Below are positions 34,774-44,275 of a stretch of 64,000 nucleotides of DNA, piece after piece. The number at the start of each line of letters is the position of its first letter. The first letter of the stretch is position 1. The notes below the pieces were generated by a model. The model was not told the origin of the DNA, ran no database searches, and saw only the letters and a program-made list of their open reading frames with translations. Source of the DNA: Kribbella pratensis (GTDB taxonomy: Bacteria; Actinomycetota; Actinomycetes; Propionibacteriales; Kribbellaceae); contig NZ_SODP01000001.1 of the NCBI RefSeq assembly GCF_004365355.1, positions 2,859,473 through 2,923,472 of the forward strand. Reading direction: 5' to 3'. A program made the position numbers and the translations under genes.

Positions 34774-35771
34774 GACGAGAACGCCGCGTCGAACGATGCG
34801 GTCGGTGCGTCGAAGGCGAGCGAGCGGACGAACTGGACCGCTTCCGCGGCGCCGACCAGGCGGTCCATGCCGGCGTCTTCCCACTCGACCGAGATCGGGC
34901 CGTCGTACCCGATCGTGTTGAGCATCCGGAAGCACGCCTCCCACGGGACATCCCCGTGGCCGGTCGAGACGAAGTCCCAACCGCGCCGCGGGTCACCCCA
35001 GGCGAGGTGCGAACCCATCCGCCCGTTACGGCCGTTGCCGACCTGACGCTTGGCGTCCTTGCAGTCGACGTGGTAGATCCGGTCCTTGAAGTCCCACAGG
35101 AACCCGACCGGGTCGAGGTCCTGCCAGACGAAGTGCGACGGGTCCCAGTTCAGCCCGAACGCCGGCCGGTGCCCGATGGCCTCGAGCGTCCGGGTCGTCG
35201 ACCAGTAGTCGTACGCGATCTCCGACGGGTGCACCTCGTGGGCGAACTTCACGCCCACCTCGTCGAACACGTCGAGGATCGGGTTCCACCGGTCCGCGAA
35301 GTCCTGGTACCCGGCCTCGAGCATCGCCGGCGGCACCGGCGGGAACATCGCGACCGTCTTCCAGATCGACGACCCGGTGAACCCGACCACGACATCGACG
35401 CCGAGCGCACGCGCGGCCCGGGCGGTGGTCTTCATCTCCTCGGCCGCCCGCTGCCGGACCCCCTCCGGATCACCGTCGCCCCAGATGTGCGCGGGCAGGA
35501 TCGCCTGGTGCCGCTGGTCGATCGGATCGTCGCAGACCGCCTGCCCGAGCAGGTGGTTGGAGATCGTCCACACCTTCAGGTTGTTCTTCTCCAGGATGTC
35601 CAGACGGTCCTGGACGTACGCCGGATCCTCGGCAGCACGCCGTACGTCGAGATGGTCGCCCCAGCAGGCGATCTCGAGACCTTCGTAGCCCCACGAGGCC
35701 GCCAGCCGGGCCACCTCCTCGAACGGGAGGTCGGCCCACTGCCCGGTGAACAACGTGATCGGTCGAGCCAT
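34770..35771 (-). CDS. Sugar-phosphate isomerase/epimerase-like TIM-barrel protein
   Basis: 333 residues, xylose-isomerase-like TIM-barrel (AP endonuclease 2) family. Metal-ligand strands are visible: [27 protein letters not shown] and [10 protein letters not shown] (Glu/Asp/His set). Related proteins epimerise or isomerise ketoses and inosose derivatives. It is the last gene of the xylose-type operon, 12 bp after xylose isomerase. Exact substrate is not determinable; it may act on the 3-keto product of the upstream oxidoreductase. Confidence 0.85.
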   Translation of the reverse strand: MARPITLFTGQWADLPFEEVARLAASWGYEGLEIACWGDHLDVRRAAEDPAYVQDRLDILEKNNLKVWTISNHLLGQAVCDDPIDQRHQAILPAHIWGDGDPEGVRQRAAEEMKTTARAARALGVDVVVGFTGSSIWKTVAMFPPVPPAMLEAGYQDFADRWNPILDVFDEVGVKFAHEVHPSEIAYDYWSTTRTLEAIGHRPAFGLNWDPSHFVWQDLDPVGFLWDFKDRIYHVDCKDAKRQVGNGRNGRMGSHLAWGDPRRGWDFVSTGHGDVPWEACFRMLNTIGYDGPISVEWEDAGMDRLVGAAEAVQFVRSLAFDAPTASFDAAFSS

Positions 35772-35783
35772 GTCGTCTACTCC

Positions 35784-36944
35784 TTACCGGACGCCGAGGA
35801 GGTGTTCCATCGCCAACTGGTCCAGACGTTCGAACCCGAGACCGCGGTTGCCCAGCGCATCCGGGTCGTACGACGCACCGCGGAGGTCGGCCAGCGATTC
35901 GCCTTCGGCCAGCGTCGGCTCGTTCAGCTCCGCAACCCGCGCCGCCGCGAGTGCTTCGGCGACCTCCGGGTCGGCACGGAACGCGTTGACCTTCTCGCGC
36001 AGGATCAGGTAGTTCCGCATACAACCGCGCGCGGTCTCCCAGACGCCGTCCTCGTCCTCGGTCCGCGGCGGCTTGTAGTCGAAGTGGATGTGCCCGTCGT
36101 ACGCCGGGTAGCGCCCCGACCCCTGCAGTACGTCGACCGTCCAGAACGCCTCACGCAGGTTGCCGGCGCCGAACCGCAGGTCCTGGTCGAACCGCGGACC
36201 GTGCTGTCCGTTGAGGTCGATGTGGTACAGCTTCCCGTGCCACAACGCCTGCGCGATGCCGTGCGCGTAGTTCAGCGACGCCATCTGCTCGTGCCCGACC
36301 TCGGGGTTGATGCCGACCAGTTCCGGGTCGGCGAGATCGTTGATGAAGGCAATCGCATGGCCGATCGAGGGCAGCAGGATGTCGCCGCGCGGCTCGTTCG
36401 GCTTCGGCTCGATCGCGAAGCGGATGTTGTACCCCTGCTCGCGGACGTACGCGCAGAGCAGGTCCATCGACTCCTTGTACCGGTCCAGCGCGGCCCGCAC
36501 GTCCTTCGAGCCACCGGACTCCGCACCTTCACGACCGCCCCACAGCACGTACGTCGTCGCGCCCAGCTCGGCGGCCAGATCGACGTTGCGCAGCACCTTC
36601 GCCAACGCGTAGCGCCGTACCTGGCGGTCGTTGGCGGTCAGGCCGCCGTCCTTGAAGACGGGGTGGCTGAACAGGTTCGTGGTCATCATCTCGACGCCCA
36701 TGCCCGTGTCGGCGAGCGCCTTCGTGAAGCGCTCGAGCACCTGGCCGCGAGTGCTGTCATCGGGTACGACGTCGTCGTCGTGGAACGTGACCGCCGCGGC
36801 GCCCAGTTCCGCGAGCTTCTCGACGGCGTGGACCGGGTCCATCGCCGGGCGCACCGCCGTACCGAACACGTCGACGCCCTGCCAACCGACCGTCCACAGA
36901 CCGAACGAGAACTTGTCGTCCTTGGTCGGGGTAAAGCTGTTCAT
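35784..36944 (-). CDS. xylA: Xylose isomerase
   Basis: 386 residues from ATG 36944 with AGGAGA nine bases upstream, closely like Streptomyces XylA in length and sequence. Catalytic base in VTFHDDD, metal ligands in [14 protein letters not shown] and [11 protein letters not shown], then HIDLNGQ and RFGAGN, and the final [11 protein letters not shown] and [11 protein letters not shown]. It converts D-xylose to D-xylulose (also glucose to fructose) in the cytoplasm. Its ATG overlaps the oxidoreductase stop. A xylulokinase is not in this operon. Confidence 0.96.
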   Translation of the reverse strand: MNSFTPTKDDKFSFGLWTVGWQGVDVFGTAVRPAMDPVHAVEKLAELGAAAVTFHDDDVVPDDSTRGQVLERFTKALADTGMGVEMMTTNLFSHPVFKDGGLTANDRQVRRYALAKVLRNVDLAAELGATTYVLWGGREGAESGGSKDVRAALDRYKESMDLLCAYVREQGYNIRFAIEPKPNEPRGDILLPSIGHAIAFINDLADPELVGINPEVGHEQMASLNYAHGIAQALWHGKLYHIDLNGQHGPRFDQDLRFGAGNLREAFWTVDVLQGSGRYPAYDGHIHFDYKPPRTEDEDGVWETARGCMRNYLILREKVNAFRADPEVAEALAAARVAELNEPTLAEGESLADLRGASYDPDALGNRGLGFERLDQLAMEHLLGVR

Positions 36945-38104
36945 GCTGAGATCTCCTGCCATTGACGGGTTGTAGAACTGGTCTCGACCGCGGCCAGCAC
37001 GCGCTGGACCTGCAGTCCGTCGGCGAACGACGGCGCCGGATCGGTGCCCTCGGCAATCGCGGTGACGAGGTCGACGACCTGGTGGGTAAAGCCGTGCTCG
37101 TAGCCGAGCAGGTGGCCCGGCGGCCACCACGCACCGACGTACGGGTGGTCGGGTTCGGTGGCGAGGATGCGGCGGAAGCCTGCCGTCCTCGAGTCATCTG
37201 TCGCGTCGTAGTAGTGCAGCAGGTTCATGTCCTCGAAGTCGAAGGCCAGACTGCCGAGGCTGCCGTTGATCTCGATCCGGATCGCGTTCTTCCGGCCGGT
37301 CGCGAAGCGGGTGGCCTCGAAGACACCGAGCGCACCGGAGCGGAACGTGGCCAGGAACACTGCAGCGTCGTCGACCGTCACCGGTCCGCGCTCGGTCCCC
37401 GCCGTACCGGCGAGACCGGAGTGTTCGGCGGCGACCGGGCGCTCCTTGACGAAGGTCTCCAGCCGGGCGCTGACCTCGCCGATCGTGTCACCGGTGATGT
37501 ACTGCGTCATGTCGATGATGTGCGCGCCGATGTCACCGAGCGCACCCGACCCGGCCTTGGACTTGTCCAGCCGCCACGACAGCGGCGCCTCCGGGTCGGC
37601 GATCCAGTCCTGCAGGTACTGCGCGCGGACGTGCCGGATCGTCCCGAGCTTGCCCTCGGCAACGAGCTGGCGGGCCAGCGCGATCGCCGGCACCCGGCGG
37701 TAGGTGAACCCGACCATCGACCTGATCCCCTTGGCCTTGGCCGCCTCGGCTGCCGCGGTCATCGCCTCGGCCTCCTCGACGGTGTTGGCCAGCGGCTTCT
37801 CGCAGAGGACGTGTTTGCCGGCCTCCAGGGCGGCGATCGCGATCTCGGCGTGGCTGTCGCCCGGCGTACACACGTCGACCAGCTGGACGTCGTCGCGGCC
37901 GAGCAGCTTGCGCCAGTCGGTCTCGGTGTCCTTCCAGCCGAGCTTCGTCGCGGCGGCCTGCACGGCCTCCGCGTTGCGGCCGCAGAGCACATTCATGGCC
38001 GGGTCCAGCGGCAGGTCGAAGAAGCGCGGCGCGCTCCGCCAGGCCTGCGAATGGGCCGCGCCCATGAACGCGTAGCCGATCAGGCCGATGCCCAGGTTCG
38101 TCAT
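36941..38104 (-). CDS. Gfo/Idh/MocA-family NAD(P)-dependent oxidoreductase
   Basis: 387 residues. An N-terminal Rossmann fold ([18 protein letters not shown]) with the family EKP motif ([15 protein letters not shown]) is followed by the C-terminal alpha/beta domain with the catalytic [13 protein letters not shown]. Enzymes of this family oxidise or reduce sugars and inositols at a hydroxyl, often making 3-keto derivatives. Located between the binding-protein gene and xylA in the operon, it is probably a pentose or pentoside dehydrogenase. ATGA overlap with xylA. Confidence 0.9.
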   Translation of the reverse strand: MTNLGIGLIGYAFMGAAHSQAWRSAPRFFDLPLDPAMNVLCGRNAEAVQAAATKLGWKDTETDWRKLLGRDDVQLVDVCTPGDSHAEIAIAALEAGKHVLCEKPLANTVEEAEAMTAAAEAAKAKGIRSMVGFTYRRVPAIALARQLVAEGKLGTIRHVRAQYLQDWIADPEAPLSWRLDKSKAGSGALGDIGAHIIDMTQYITGDTIGEVSARLETFVKERPVAAEHSGLAGTAGTERGPVTVDDAAVFLATFRSGALGVFEATRFATGRKNAIRIEINGSLGSLAFDFEDMNLLHYYDATDDSRTAGFRRILATEPDHPYVGAWWPPGHLLGYEHGFTHQVVDLVTAIAEGTDPAPSFADGLQVQRVLAAVETSSTTRQWQEISA

Positions 38105-38134
38105 TGCTCTCCTCTTAGCTCTCGCTGTGTTTGA

Positions 38135-39175
38135 TCAGCTTTCGAAGGCGGTGGGCAGGTACTGGTCCACGTTCTCCTTGGTGACCACCGGCGCGTACAG
38201 CTGGACGGTGCGCGGCACCTCGACCTCCACCAGGTCGCCGAGAGCCTTCTTCTGCACCAGCAGACGGGCCAGCCGGATGCCGTCGGCACCCTGCGTGGAC
38301 GGGTAGATAACGGTGGCCTTCAGCAACGAGTTGCCGGACTTGATGTCCCGCATCACGTTCGCCGAACCGGCCCCGCCGACCACGAAGAACTCCTTGCGGC
38401 CGGAGTTCTTGATCGCGGCCATCACCCCGACGCCCTGGTCGTCGTCGTGGTTCCAGATCGCGTCGATCTTCGGCGCTGCCTGCAACAGGTTGGCGGCGGC
38501 CTTCTCGCCGGACTCCACGGTGAACTCCGCGGCCACCCGGTTGCTGACCTTCAGACCGCAGTCGGCGAGCGCTTCCTTGAACCCACGGCTGCGGTCCTGA
38601 GTCAACGGCAGCGAGTCGATGCCGGCGATCTCGGCGACCACCGCGTCCTTCTTGCCCTTCAGCTGGTCGCAGATGTACGTACCGGCCGACACGCCCATCC
38701 CGTGGTTGTCGCCGAGCACCGTCGTCCGGGCCGCGAACGGGCTGTCGAACTCGCGGTCGACGTTGATCACCGTGATGCCGGCCTCCATCGCCTTCGTCGC
38801 GACCGGGGTGAGCGCCGCCCCGTCGAACGGAAGCAGAACGATGGCGTCGACCTTCTGGTTGATGAACGTCTCGACCTGGCTGATCTGCAGGTTCACGTCG
38901 TTCGTGCCCTCGGCGACGATCAGCTCGACGTCGGAGTACTTCTTGGCCTCGGCCTGGGTCGCCTTGGTGATGGCGCCCATCCAGCCGTGGTCGGCGGCCG
39001 GCGCGGAGAAGCCGATCTTGACCTTCTTGCCGGGCTCGTCGTTCTTGACCGCGGCCTGGTTGGCCGGCGCCTTGTCGGCATTGTCCTCGGTCTTCGGGGT
39101 GTTGCTGGTGCAGGCAGTCAAGGCGACGGCTGCCAGACCTGCGACCACCAGACTTCGGGCGAAACGTTTGGACAT
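38135..39175 (-). CDS. Sugar ABC transporter substrate-binding lipoprotein (RbsB type)
   Basis: 346 residues. The lipoprotein signal FARSLVVAGLAAVALTAC ends in a lipobox cysteine. The periplasmic-binding-protein fold of the RbsB/XylF family follows: KIGFSAPAADHGWMGAITKA, ETFINQKVDAIVLLPFDGAAL, ITVINVDREFDSPF and DAIWNHDDDQGVGVMAAI, with hinge and sugar-contact residues (Asp/Arg). Sugar identity is inferred from its neighbours as xylose or a related pentose. It lies 10 bp after the permease gene. Confidence 0.93.
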   Translation of the reverse strand: MSKRFARSLVVAGLAAVALTACTSNTPKTEDNADKAPANQAAVKNDEPGKKVKIGFSAPAADHGWMGAITKATQAEAKKYSDVELIVAEGTNDVNLQISQVETFINQKVDAIVLLPFDGAALTPVATKAMEAGITVINVDREFDSPFAARTTVLGDNHGMGVSAGTYICDQLKGKKDAVVAEIAGIDSLPLTQDRSRGFKEALADCGLKVSNRVAAEFTVESGEKAAANLLQAAPKIDAIWNHDDDQGVGVMAAIKNSGRKEFFVVGGAGSANVMRDIKSGNSLLKATVIYPSTQGADGIRLARLLVQKKALGDLVEVEVPRTVQLYAPVVTKENVDQYLPTAFES

Positions 39176-39185
39176 CGTTGTCCTC

Positions 39186-40253
39186 CTATGAACTCGTCGT
39201 GCGGGCGGCCAGACGTTGCTGCAGCAGGACGGCGACCACGATGATCGCGCCCTTGGCCACAGACTGGGCGGAGATGCTCAGGTTGTTGAGCGTGAAGACG
39301 TTGTTCAACGTCGTGAAGATCAGTACGCCGATGACCGTGCCGACGATCGTGCCGCGGCCGCCGGACAGCAGCGTGCCGCCGATCACCACCGCCGCGATCG
39401 CGTCCAGCTCGTACAACTGACCATGGGTGGAGCTCCCCGTCGTCGTCCGCGCCATCAACATCACCGCGGCGATCCCGCAGCACAGTCCGGCCACGACGTA
39501 CAGCGCCACGGTGTGACGCTGGACCTTGATCCCCGCCAGCCGGGCGGCCTCGGCGTTACCGCCGACGGCGAAGGTACGGCGGCCGAAGGTGGTCCGGTTC
39601 AGCACCACCCAGCCGGCCGCGGCGACCAGCAGGAAGATCCAGACCAGGACCGGGACGCCGATCAGCGAGCCGCCGAAGAAGTCGACGAACGAATTGACCG
39701 TGATGATCTGGGTCTTCCGGTCGGAGATGATCTCGGCCAGACCGCGGGCCGCCGCGAGCATCGCCAGCGTCGCGATGAACGGCACGATCTTGCCGTAGGC
39801 AATCAACAGGCCGTTGACCAGGCCGCACGCGGCACCGACCGCGAGCGCCGTGGAGACCATCAGGATCCAGTGGTAGTCGGCGGCCAGCTGCTGGGTCGCC
39901 AGCGTGGTCGCCCAGACCGAGGCCAGCGCGACCATCGCGCCGACGCTCAGGTCGATCCCGCCGCCGGTGATGACGAACGTCATGCCGACGCTGACGACAC
40001 CGATGACGGCGGCCAGCCGCAGGATGGTCAGCACGTTGGCACCGGTGGCGAACGTGTCGCCGGCGGTGATCACACCGACGATGCAGAGCACGACCAGCGC
40101 GACCACCAGACCGAGGTTGCGTCCGACCCCCGACCTGAGCAGGTTCGCCGATCGTTGGGCTGCCGGCTGGGTGACAGTGGCCTGGCTCGACGCTGTCGTG
40201 TCCGGTCCGGTCTCCCCCGTTGTGTCAGGTGTCGTGATGTCCTCACTCATCAC
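39186..40253 (-). CDS. Sugar ABC transporter permease (RbsC type)
   Basis: 355 residues, about nine to ten membrane helices after a 45-residue Thr-rich N-terminal tail. Typical RbsC motifs are GGGIDLSVGAMVAL, TLAMLAAARGLAEII, AVGGNAEAARLAGIKV and VVIGGTLLSGGRGTIVGT. Start may be GTG 40253 (GTGA overlap with the ATPase stop) or ATG 40250. It forms the membrane channel of the transporter. Confidence 0.93.
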   Translation of the reverse strand: MMSEDITTPDTTGETGPDTTASSQATVTQPAAQRSANLLRSGVGRNLGLVVALVVLCIVGVITAGDTFATGANVLTILRLAAVIGVVSVGMTFVITGGGIDLSVGAMVALASVWATTLATQQLAADYHWILMVSTALAVGAACGLVNGLLIAYGKIVPFIATLAMLAAARGLAEIISDRKTQIITVNSFVDFFGGSLIGVPVLVWIFLLVAAAGWVVLNRTTFGRRTFAVGGNAEAARLAGIKVQRHTVALYVVAGLCCGIAAVMLMARTTTGSSTHGQLYELDAIAAVVIGGTLLSGGRGTIVGTVIGVLIFTTLNNVFTLNNLSISAQSVAKGAIIVVAVLLQQRLAARTTSS

Positions 40254-41752
40254 ACCGCACTTCCCTCCATCACCAGGTCGAGGACCTGGTGTTCGTCGAT
40301 GGCTTGCGCGGGTCCCGTGTGGACGGCACGCCCCTCCCGCAGTACGACGACCCGGTCGGACAGACCGAGCACTTCCTCGACCTCGCTGGAGACCAGCACG
40401 ATCGCGACCCCGTTGGCCGCCAGCGTGCGGATCAGCGCGTAGATCTCCGAGCGCGCGCCGACGTCGACGCCGCGTGTCGGCTCGTCGAGCAGCAGCACCC
40501 GGCAGTCGCGCAGCAACCAGCGCGCCAGCACGACCTTCTGCTGGTTGCCCCCGGACAGGTTGCGGACCGGATGGTCCACCCCAGGCGGCCGCAGGTCCAG
40601 CGACTTGGCCAGGCCGGCGGCTGCCTCCCGCTCGGCCCGGTTGTTCAGGAATCCCCCGCTGGCGAACCGCTGCAGCGTCGACACCGTGATGTTCTTGTAC
40701 ACGGCCTGGTCCAGCAGCAGTGCCTGGCTCTTGCGTTCCTCCGGAGCGAGCCCGACCCCGGCCTTGACCGCCGCCTGCACCCGGCCCGGCCGTAGCGCGA
40801 CACCGTCGACGCGGACGGATCCGCTCGCTGCGCGTCGCGCGCCGTACACGGTCTCGAGTACTTCGGAGCGGCCGGAGCCGACGAGGCCCGCCAGGCCGAG
40901 GATCTCGCCGGCTCGGACCGTGAAGCCGATCCCGGCGAACTCGCCCGGCCTGGTCAGCTCGTCGACCTCGAGGACGACCGGCGCCGTGCTCGCGACCTCG
41001 TTGCGCGGCGGGAAGACATACTCGATCGAGCGTCCGGTCATCAGCCGGATGAGTTCCTTCGTCGGGGTCTCGCGGGCGTCGAGTCCGGTGGCGACCGTCG
41101 CGCCGTCCTTCAGGACCGTGACCCGGTTGCCGATCTGGCGGATCTCCTCGAGCCGGTGCGAGATGTAGACGACCGCGACGCCGCGTTCGGTCAGGCCGCG
41201 GATCACCCGGAACAGGTTCGACACCTCTTCGGGATCGAGGACCGCGGACGGTTCGTCCATCACGATCAGGCGGGCGTCACGCGACAGCGCCCTGGCCATG
41301 CTCACGACCTGCTGCCCGGCGGCCGGCAGCGAACCGACTGCGCGATGGGTGGGGATCTCGGCGTGCCCGAGACCCTGCAGGATCTCGCGGGCCCGGGCGG
41401 TCGCCTCGTGCGTACGGCTGAAGCCGAAGCGGGCCGGCTCGTGGCCCAGAAAGATGTTCTCGGCAACGGTCAGGTCGGGCACCAGGTCGAGTTCCTGGTA
41501 GATCGCGGCGATGCCGCGCTGGATCGCCGCGGTCGGGCTGTTCAGCTGGACCGGCTCGCCGTTCAAGTGGATCGTGCCCGCATCCGGCTGGTGCGCACCG
41601 GTCAGCACCCGGATCAAGGTCGACTTGCCAGCGCCGTTCTGCCCGAGCAGACAGTGCACTTCCCCGGCGCGAACGTCGAGGTCGACGCCGTCGAGCGCGC
41701 GTACGCCGGGAAACTCCTTGACGATGCCGGTCATGGTCAGGAGGTCGGTCAT
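40250..41752 (-). CDS. Sugar ABC transporter ATP-binding protein with two ABC domains (RbsA type)
   Basis: 500 residues from ATG 41752, which overlaps the ROK stop by ATGA. Domain 1: Walker A GQNGAGKST, a signature region in which AAGQQVVSMARALS stands in for LSGGQ, and Walker B IVMDEPSAVLD. Domain 2: degenerate P-loop GLVGSGRSEV, signature LSGGNQQKVVLARW and Walker B LLLDEPTRGVDVG. This degenerate second P-loop is normal for RbsA/XylG. The protein drives import of the operon's sugar. Confidence 0.94.
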   Translation of the reverse strand: MTDLLTMTGIVKEFPGVRALDGVDLDVRAGEVHCLLGQNGAGKSTLIRVLTGAHQPDAGTIHLNGEPVQLNSPTAAIQRGIAAIYQELDLVPDLTVAENIFLGHEPARFGFSRTHEATARAREILQGLGHAEIPTHRAVGSLPAAGQQVVSMARALSRDARLIVMDEPSAVLDPEEVSNLFRVIRGLTERGVAVVYISHRLEEIRQIGNRVTVLKDGATVATGLDARETPTKELIRLMTGRSIEYVFPPRNEVASTAPVVLEVDELTRPGEFAGIGFTVRAGEILGLAGLVGSGRSEVLETVYGARRAASGSVRVDGVALRPGRVQAAVKAGVGLAPEERKSQALLLDQAVYKNITVSTLQRFASGGFLNNRAEREAAAGLAKSLDLRPPGVDHPVRNLSGGNQQKVVLARWLLRDCRVLLLDEPTRGVDVGARSEIYALIRTLAANGVAIVLVSSEVEEVLGLSDRVVVLREGRAVHTGPAQAIDEHQVLDLVMEGSAV

Positions 41753-43011
41753 CGCGCCACCCCGATCCTCGTCGGGTCGACGAAGACCTGGTCGAGCGAG
41801 ATCTGCGCGCCGCCGCGGACTGCCGCCGCGAAACCGAGCTCGGACCGGACCACCCGGCAGCCGCCGCCGTCCGGTGCGATCACGCGCTCGCGGATCGCCT
41901 TCTCCAGTGGTTCTTTCAGCCATGGCCCGAGCACGGCGAAGTACCCACCGAGCACGAGCACGTCCGGGTTCAGGATGTTCACCAGGATCGCTCCCCCAAT
42001 CCCCAGCCAGGTGCCGACGTCCTTCAACGCGGACAGCGTCCGCGCCTCCCCCGCCTCGGCCCGCCGGGTGATCCCGGCCAGCCGTTGCTCCACGTCCAGC
42101 GACGGATCCCGTACCGGGTCGTCGCTGTCCGTTGCCTTGTGCAACAGTGCGGTCAGCCCGACGACGGTCTCCCAGCAGCCGGTCCGGCCACAGCCGCAGG
42201 TCCGTCCGGGCGGCGCGACCGGCATGTGCCCGACCTCGCCGCTGTACCCGTGCCCGCCGCGCAACAGCTGCCCGCCGGCCACCACGCCACCGCCGACACC
42301 GACCGCGCCGGTCAGCAGCACGAGGTCGTGCACCGGCTCGTCCTCGGTCTGGCGCAGATCGGCGTACGCCGCCAGCGCCGCAAGGTTCGCCTCGTTGTCG
42401 ACGTGCAACGGGTACGTCGGGTCGCCCAGCCGCGACCGCATCTCCTGGGCGACGGACAGCTCGCCCCATCCCAGGTTCGGCGCGATCTTCAGCTCGCCGG
42501 TCTCGCCCTGGACCAGGCCCGGCACGGCCAGGGTGACGCCCGCCAACTGCCCGCCACGGACCTCGACGCCTGCGACCGCTTCCTGCACCAGGTCCGCGAA
42601 GCGGTCGAGCGTCGTAGCGGGATCGAGGTGCGCGACGTCGACCGGGACGCGCTTCTCGAGCACGACCGCGCCGGTCAGGTCGAGGGCCGAGACGGCCAGG
42701 TAGTCGACGTTGATCTCGCCACCGACGCCGCACACGCCGGTGCCGTCGAGCTCGACGAGCAGGCCAGGGCGACCGAGCGCGCGGGACGAGTCGGCGGAGC
42801 CTTCGCGGAGCAGTCCGCGTTCGACGAGTTCGGCGACGAGGCTGCTCACGGTGGCCTTGTTCAGGCCGGTCTCCTCGGCGATCCGGGCCCGGGACCGCGG
42901 GCCGAGGTCGCGGACATGCCGCAGTACGACCGAGAGGTTGTTCCGTCGGAGCGAGACGTGATCGGCGGCGACACCCCGGCTGCCGGGGCGACGACCGTCG
43001 GTCAACGTCAT
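41749..43011 (-). CDS. ROK-family transcriptional repressor (XylR-like)
   Basis: 420 residues from ATG 43011, with GGGAGG 8 bases upstream; an upstream in-frame start at 43062 would lie inside the presumed operator. N-terminal winged helix (about 20-80): LSVVLRHVRDLGPRSRARIAEETGLNKATVSSLV. The ROK sugar-binding domain follows with LLTGAVGVGGGVVAGGQLLRG, GEVGHMP and the zinc motif CGCGRTGCWE. It probably senses a sugar (xylose by context) and represses its own operon via the inverted repeat at 43038-43050. Confidence 0.93.
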   Translation of the reverse strand: MTLTDGRRPGSRGVAADHVSLRRNNLSVVLRHVRDLGPRSRARIAEETGLNKATVSSLVAELVERGLLREGSADSSRALGRPGLLVELDGTGVCGVGGEINVDYLAVSALDLTGAVVLEKRVPVDVAHLDPATTLDRFADLVQEAVAGVEVRGGQLAGVTLAVPGLVQGETGELKIAPNLGWGELSVAQEMRSRLGDPTYPLHVDNEANLAALAAYADLRQTEDEPVHDLVLLTGAVGVGGGVVAGGQLLRGGHGYSGEVGHMPVAPPGRTCGCGRTGCWETVVGLTALLHKATDSDDPVRDPSLDVEQRLAGITRRAEAGEARTLSALKDVGTWLGIGGAILVNILNPDVLVLGGYFAVLGPWLKEPLEKAIRERVIAPDGGGCRVVRSELGFAAAVRGGAQISLDQVFVDPTRIGVAR

Positions 43012-43037
43012 CCTCGTGCCTCCCTGCCGACTTTGTC

Positions 43038-43050
43038 TGTTGATCCAACA
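43038..43050. promoter_or_regulatory. ROK operator, TGTTG-3-CAACA inverted repeat
   Basis: Arms TGTTG and CAACA around ATC lie directly downstream of the -10 of the ROK/xyl operon promoter, so binding would block initiation. The AT-rich flank (TTTGT...AACTAAG) resembles XylR-type sites. Confidence 0.5.
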
Positions 43051-43078
43051 AACTAAGTTCACGACAGAAGGGCGTCAA
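43050..43078 (-). promoter_or_regulatory. Promoter of the xylose-type operon
   Basis: On the minus strand TTGACG (43078-43073), 17 bp and TAGTTT (43055-43050). The start would fall within the operator. This single promoter can serve all seven genes down to 34770. Confidence 0.6.
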
Positions 43079-43149
43079 GAGCTACGGAGCGGTCAAGTTC
43101 TTGCGGGGCTTTGTCAGACTTGTACGCTCGCCGCGCGACAGACCAACGG

Positions 43150-43180
43150 CAGCGGTCGCCTGCTCAGGCAGGCGCCGCTG
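43150..43180. terminator. Hairpin terminator after the cysteine-rich gene
   Basis: A 13-bp stem, CAGCGG plus CGCCTGC paired with GCAGGCG plus CCGCTG, with one bulged T (43156) and loop TCAG. It lies 48 bp beyond the stop of the gene at 43228 and before the ROK operon. No U-run. Confidence 0.7.
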
Positions 43181-43227
43181 ACCTCGGTACGGCGTGGACC
43201 GCTTGGACCGCCCGGACCGCCTCGGAG

Positions 43228-44022
43228 CTAGAACAGCTCCATGCTGTCGGCGGTCGCGGTGATGACCGGGTTGTCGAAGTACATCCGGCAGGCGATCGCA
43301 TGGCCGGAGCAGGTGAGCAGGGCCGGTCCGGCAGCGTCGACGACCTTGTAGGCGACCGGGTGCTCGCAGCGCTCGACCTCGCCCTCGTTCTGCCGCCCGC
43401 AGCCCAGGACGTGACAGGTCGCGGTGTCCCCGATGTTCATCAGCGTCAGGCCGTGCTCGGGGCAGACGCCCCAGCCGACACCGCAGACCTGGCCCTCGTT
43501 CGCCGCGAGCCGGACGAGCTTGCCGGCGGTGGCCTCGAGCTTGGACGCCATCTCGCGGAACGTGGTGGCGGCCTGGTCGAGCTCGTGCCGGAACCGGCGC
43601 AGCTCGGTGGAGTCCGGCATGCTCTGCGTCGCCGCCTGCAGGTCTTCGGCCAGCGTCATCGCGGCAACCGCGATCTCGTCGACCCGGACCGGGGTGTTGA
43701 ACTGGCGCAGCGCCGTACCGTTGTGCTCGCGCGGCCGATCACGGACCTCGGAGAGCCAGTCCGAGCGCGGCGGCTGGTCGGGCTGTCCGGGCTGGTCGGG
43801 CTGGTCGGTGCGGATCTCGGCGATCTTCTCCCCCGGCTGCCAGTTCGGCTGCTTCGGTTGATTCTGTTGATTCTGTTGATTCGGCTGAGGATGTTCGCCG
43901 GTCGGACCCTCGGACTGGTCCGGTGGTTGAAGGTGAGTGGATGATTGCGGACCGTGACGGTTGGTCCCGTTGCCCGACCCGTTCACCGGGATCCGGCTAT
44001 CTTGCGCTGTCCGCCCGTTCAT
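43228..44022 (-). CDS. Uncharacterised protein with Gln-rich N-terminus and cysteine-rich C-terminal domain
   Basis: 264 residues. Residues 1-95 are low-complexity and rich in Asn, Gln and Pro (QPNQQNQQNQPKQPNWQ and repeated DQPDQPGQP). A helical segment follows (about 110-165, amphipathic heptads), and residues 175-250 hold seven Cys with His: CGVGWGVCPEHG, then CHVLGCGRQ, RCEHP, and CSGHAIACRMYF, looking like a zinc-ribbon. GAGG precedes the ATG. No family recognised. A good hairpin follows the stop. Possibly a phage- or surface-related accessory protein; no support for a specific role. Confidence 0.65.
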   Translation of the reverse strand: MNGRTAQDSRIPVNGSGNGTNRHGPQSSTHLQPPDQSEGPTGEHPQPNQQNQQNQPKQPNWQPGEKIAEIRTDQPDQPGQPDQPPRSDWLSEVRDRPREHNGTALRQFNTPVRVDEIAVAAMTLAEDLQAATQSMPDSTELRRFRHELDQAATTFREMASKLEATAGKLVRLAANEGQVCGVGWGVCPEHGLTLMNIGDTATCHVLGCGRQNEGEVERCEHPVAYKVVDAAGPALLTCSGHAIACRMYFDNPVITATADSMELF

Positions 44023-44275
44023 ACAGCCTCACTCGTCCAGTGCCTGGCACCCGCCATATGCGATGCGTCCCCTGTTGTGCCCTCGGTTGCCGATCGTGCC
44101 ATGACCCAGGTACCCACGACCAGAGGAAGAACAACGGCGTCACCCACCGCGCCCCCTTACATGCAGACCGCAACGAACAACCCCCAGGCATCACCACGTT
44201 CCCCAGCGTGAAAGCCACCGAATCACACCGGACGAGTTACTCAACGTGGTTTTGACATTTCCGCACTGAACGTCG
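44023..44275. other. Intergenic stretch without recognised gene
   Basis: About 250 bp between the start of the cysteine-rich gene and the end of the dienelactone hydrolase gene. It must contain the promoter of the former. I see only an inverted pair ACCACGTT/AACGTGGT about 40 bp apart near its right end and no convincing coding frame. Confidence 0.4.

Noticed and set aside
44193..44250. ACCACGTT/AACGTGGT inverted pair
   Set aside because: Short arms, about 40 bp apart; no support as a regulatory site or terminator.
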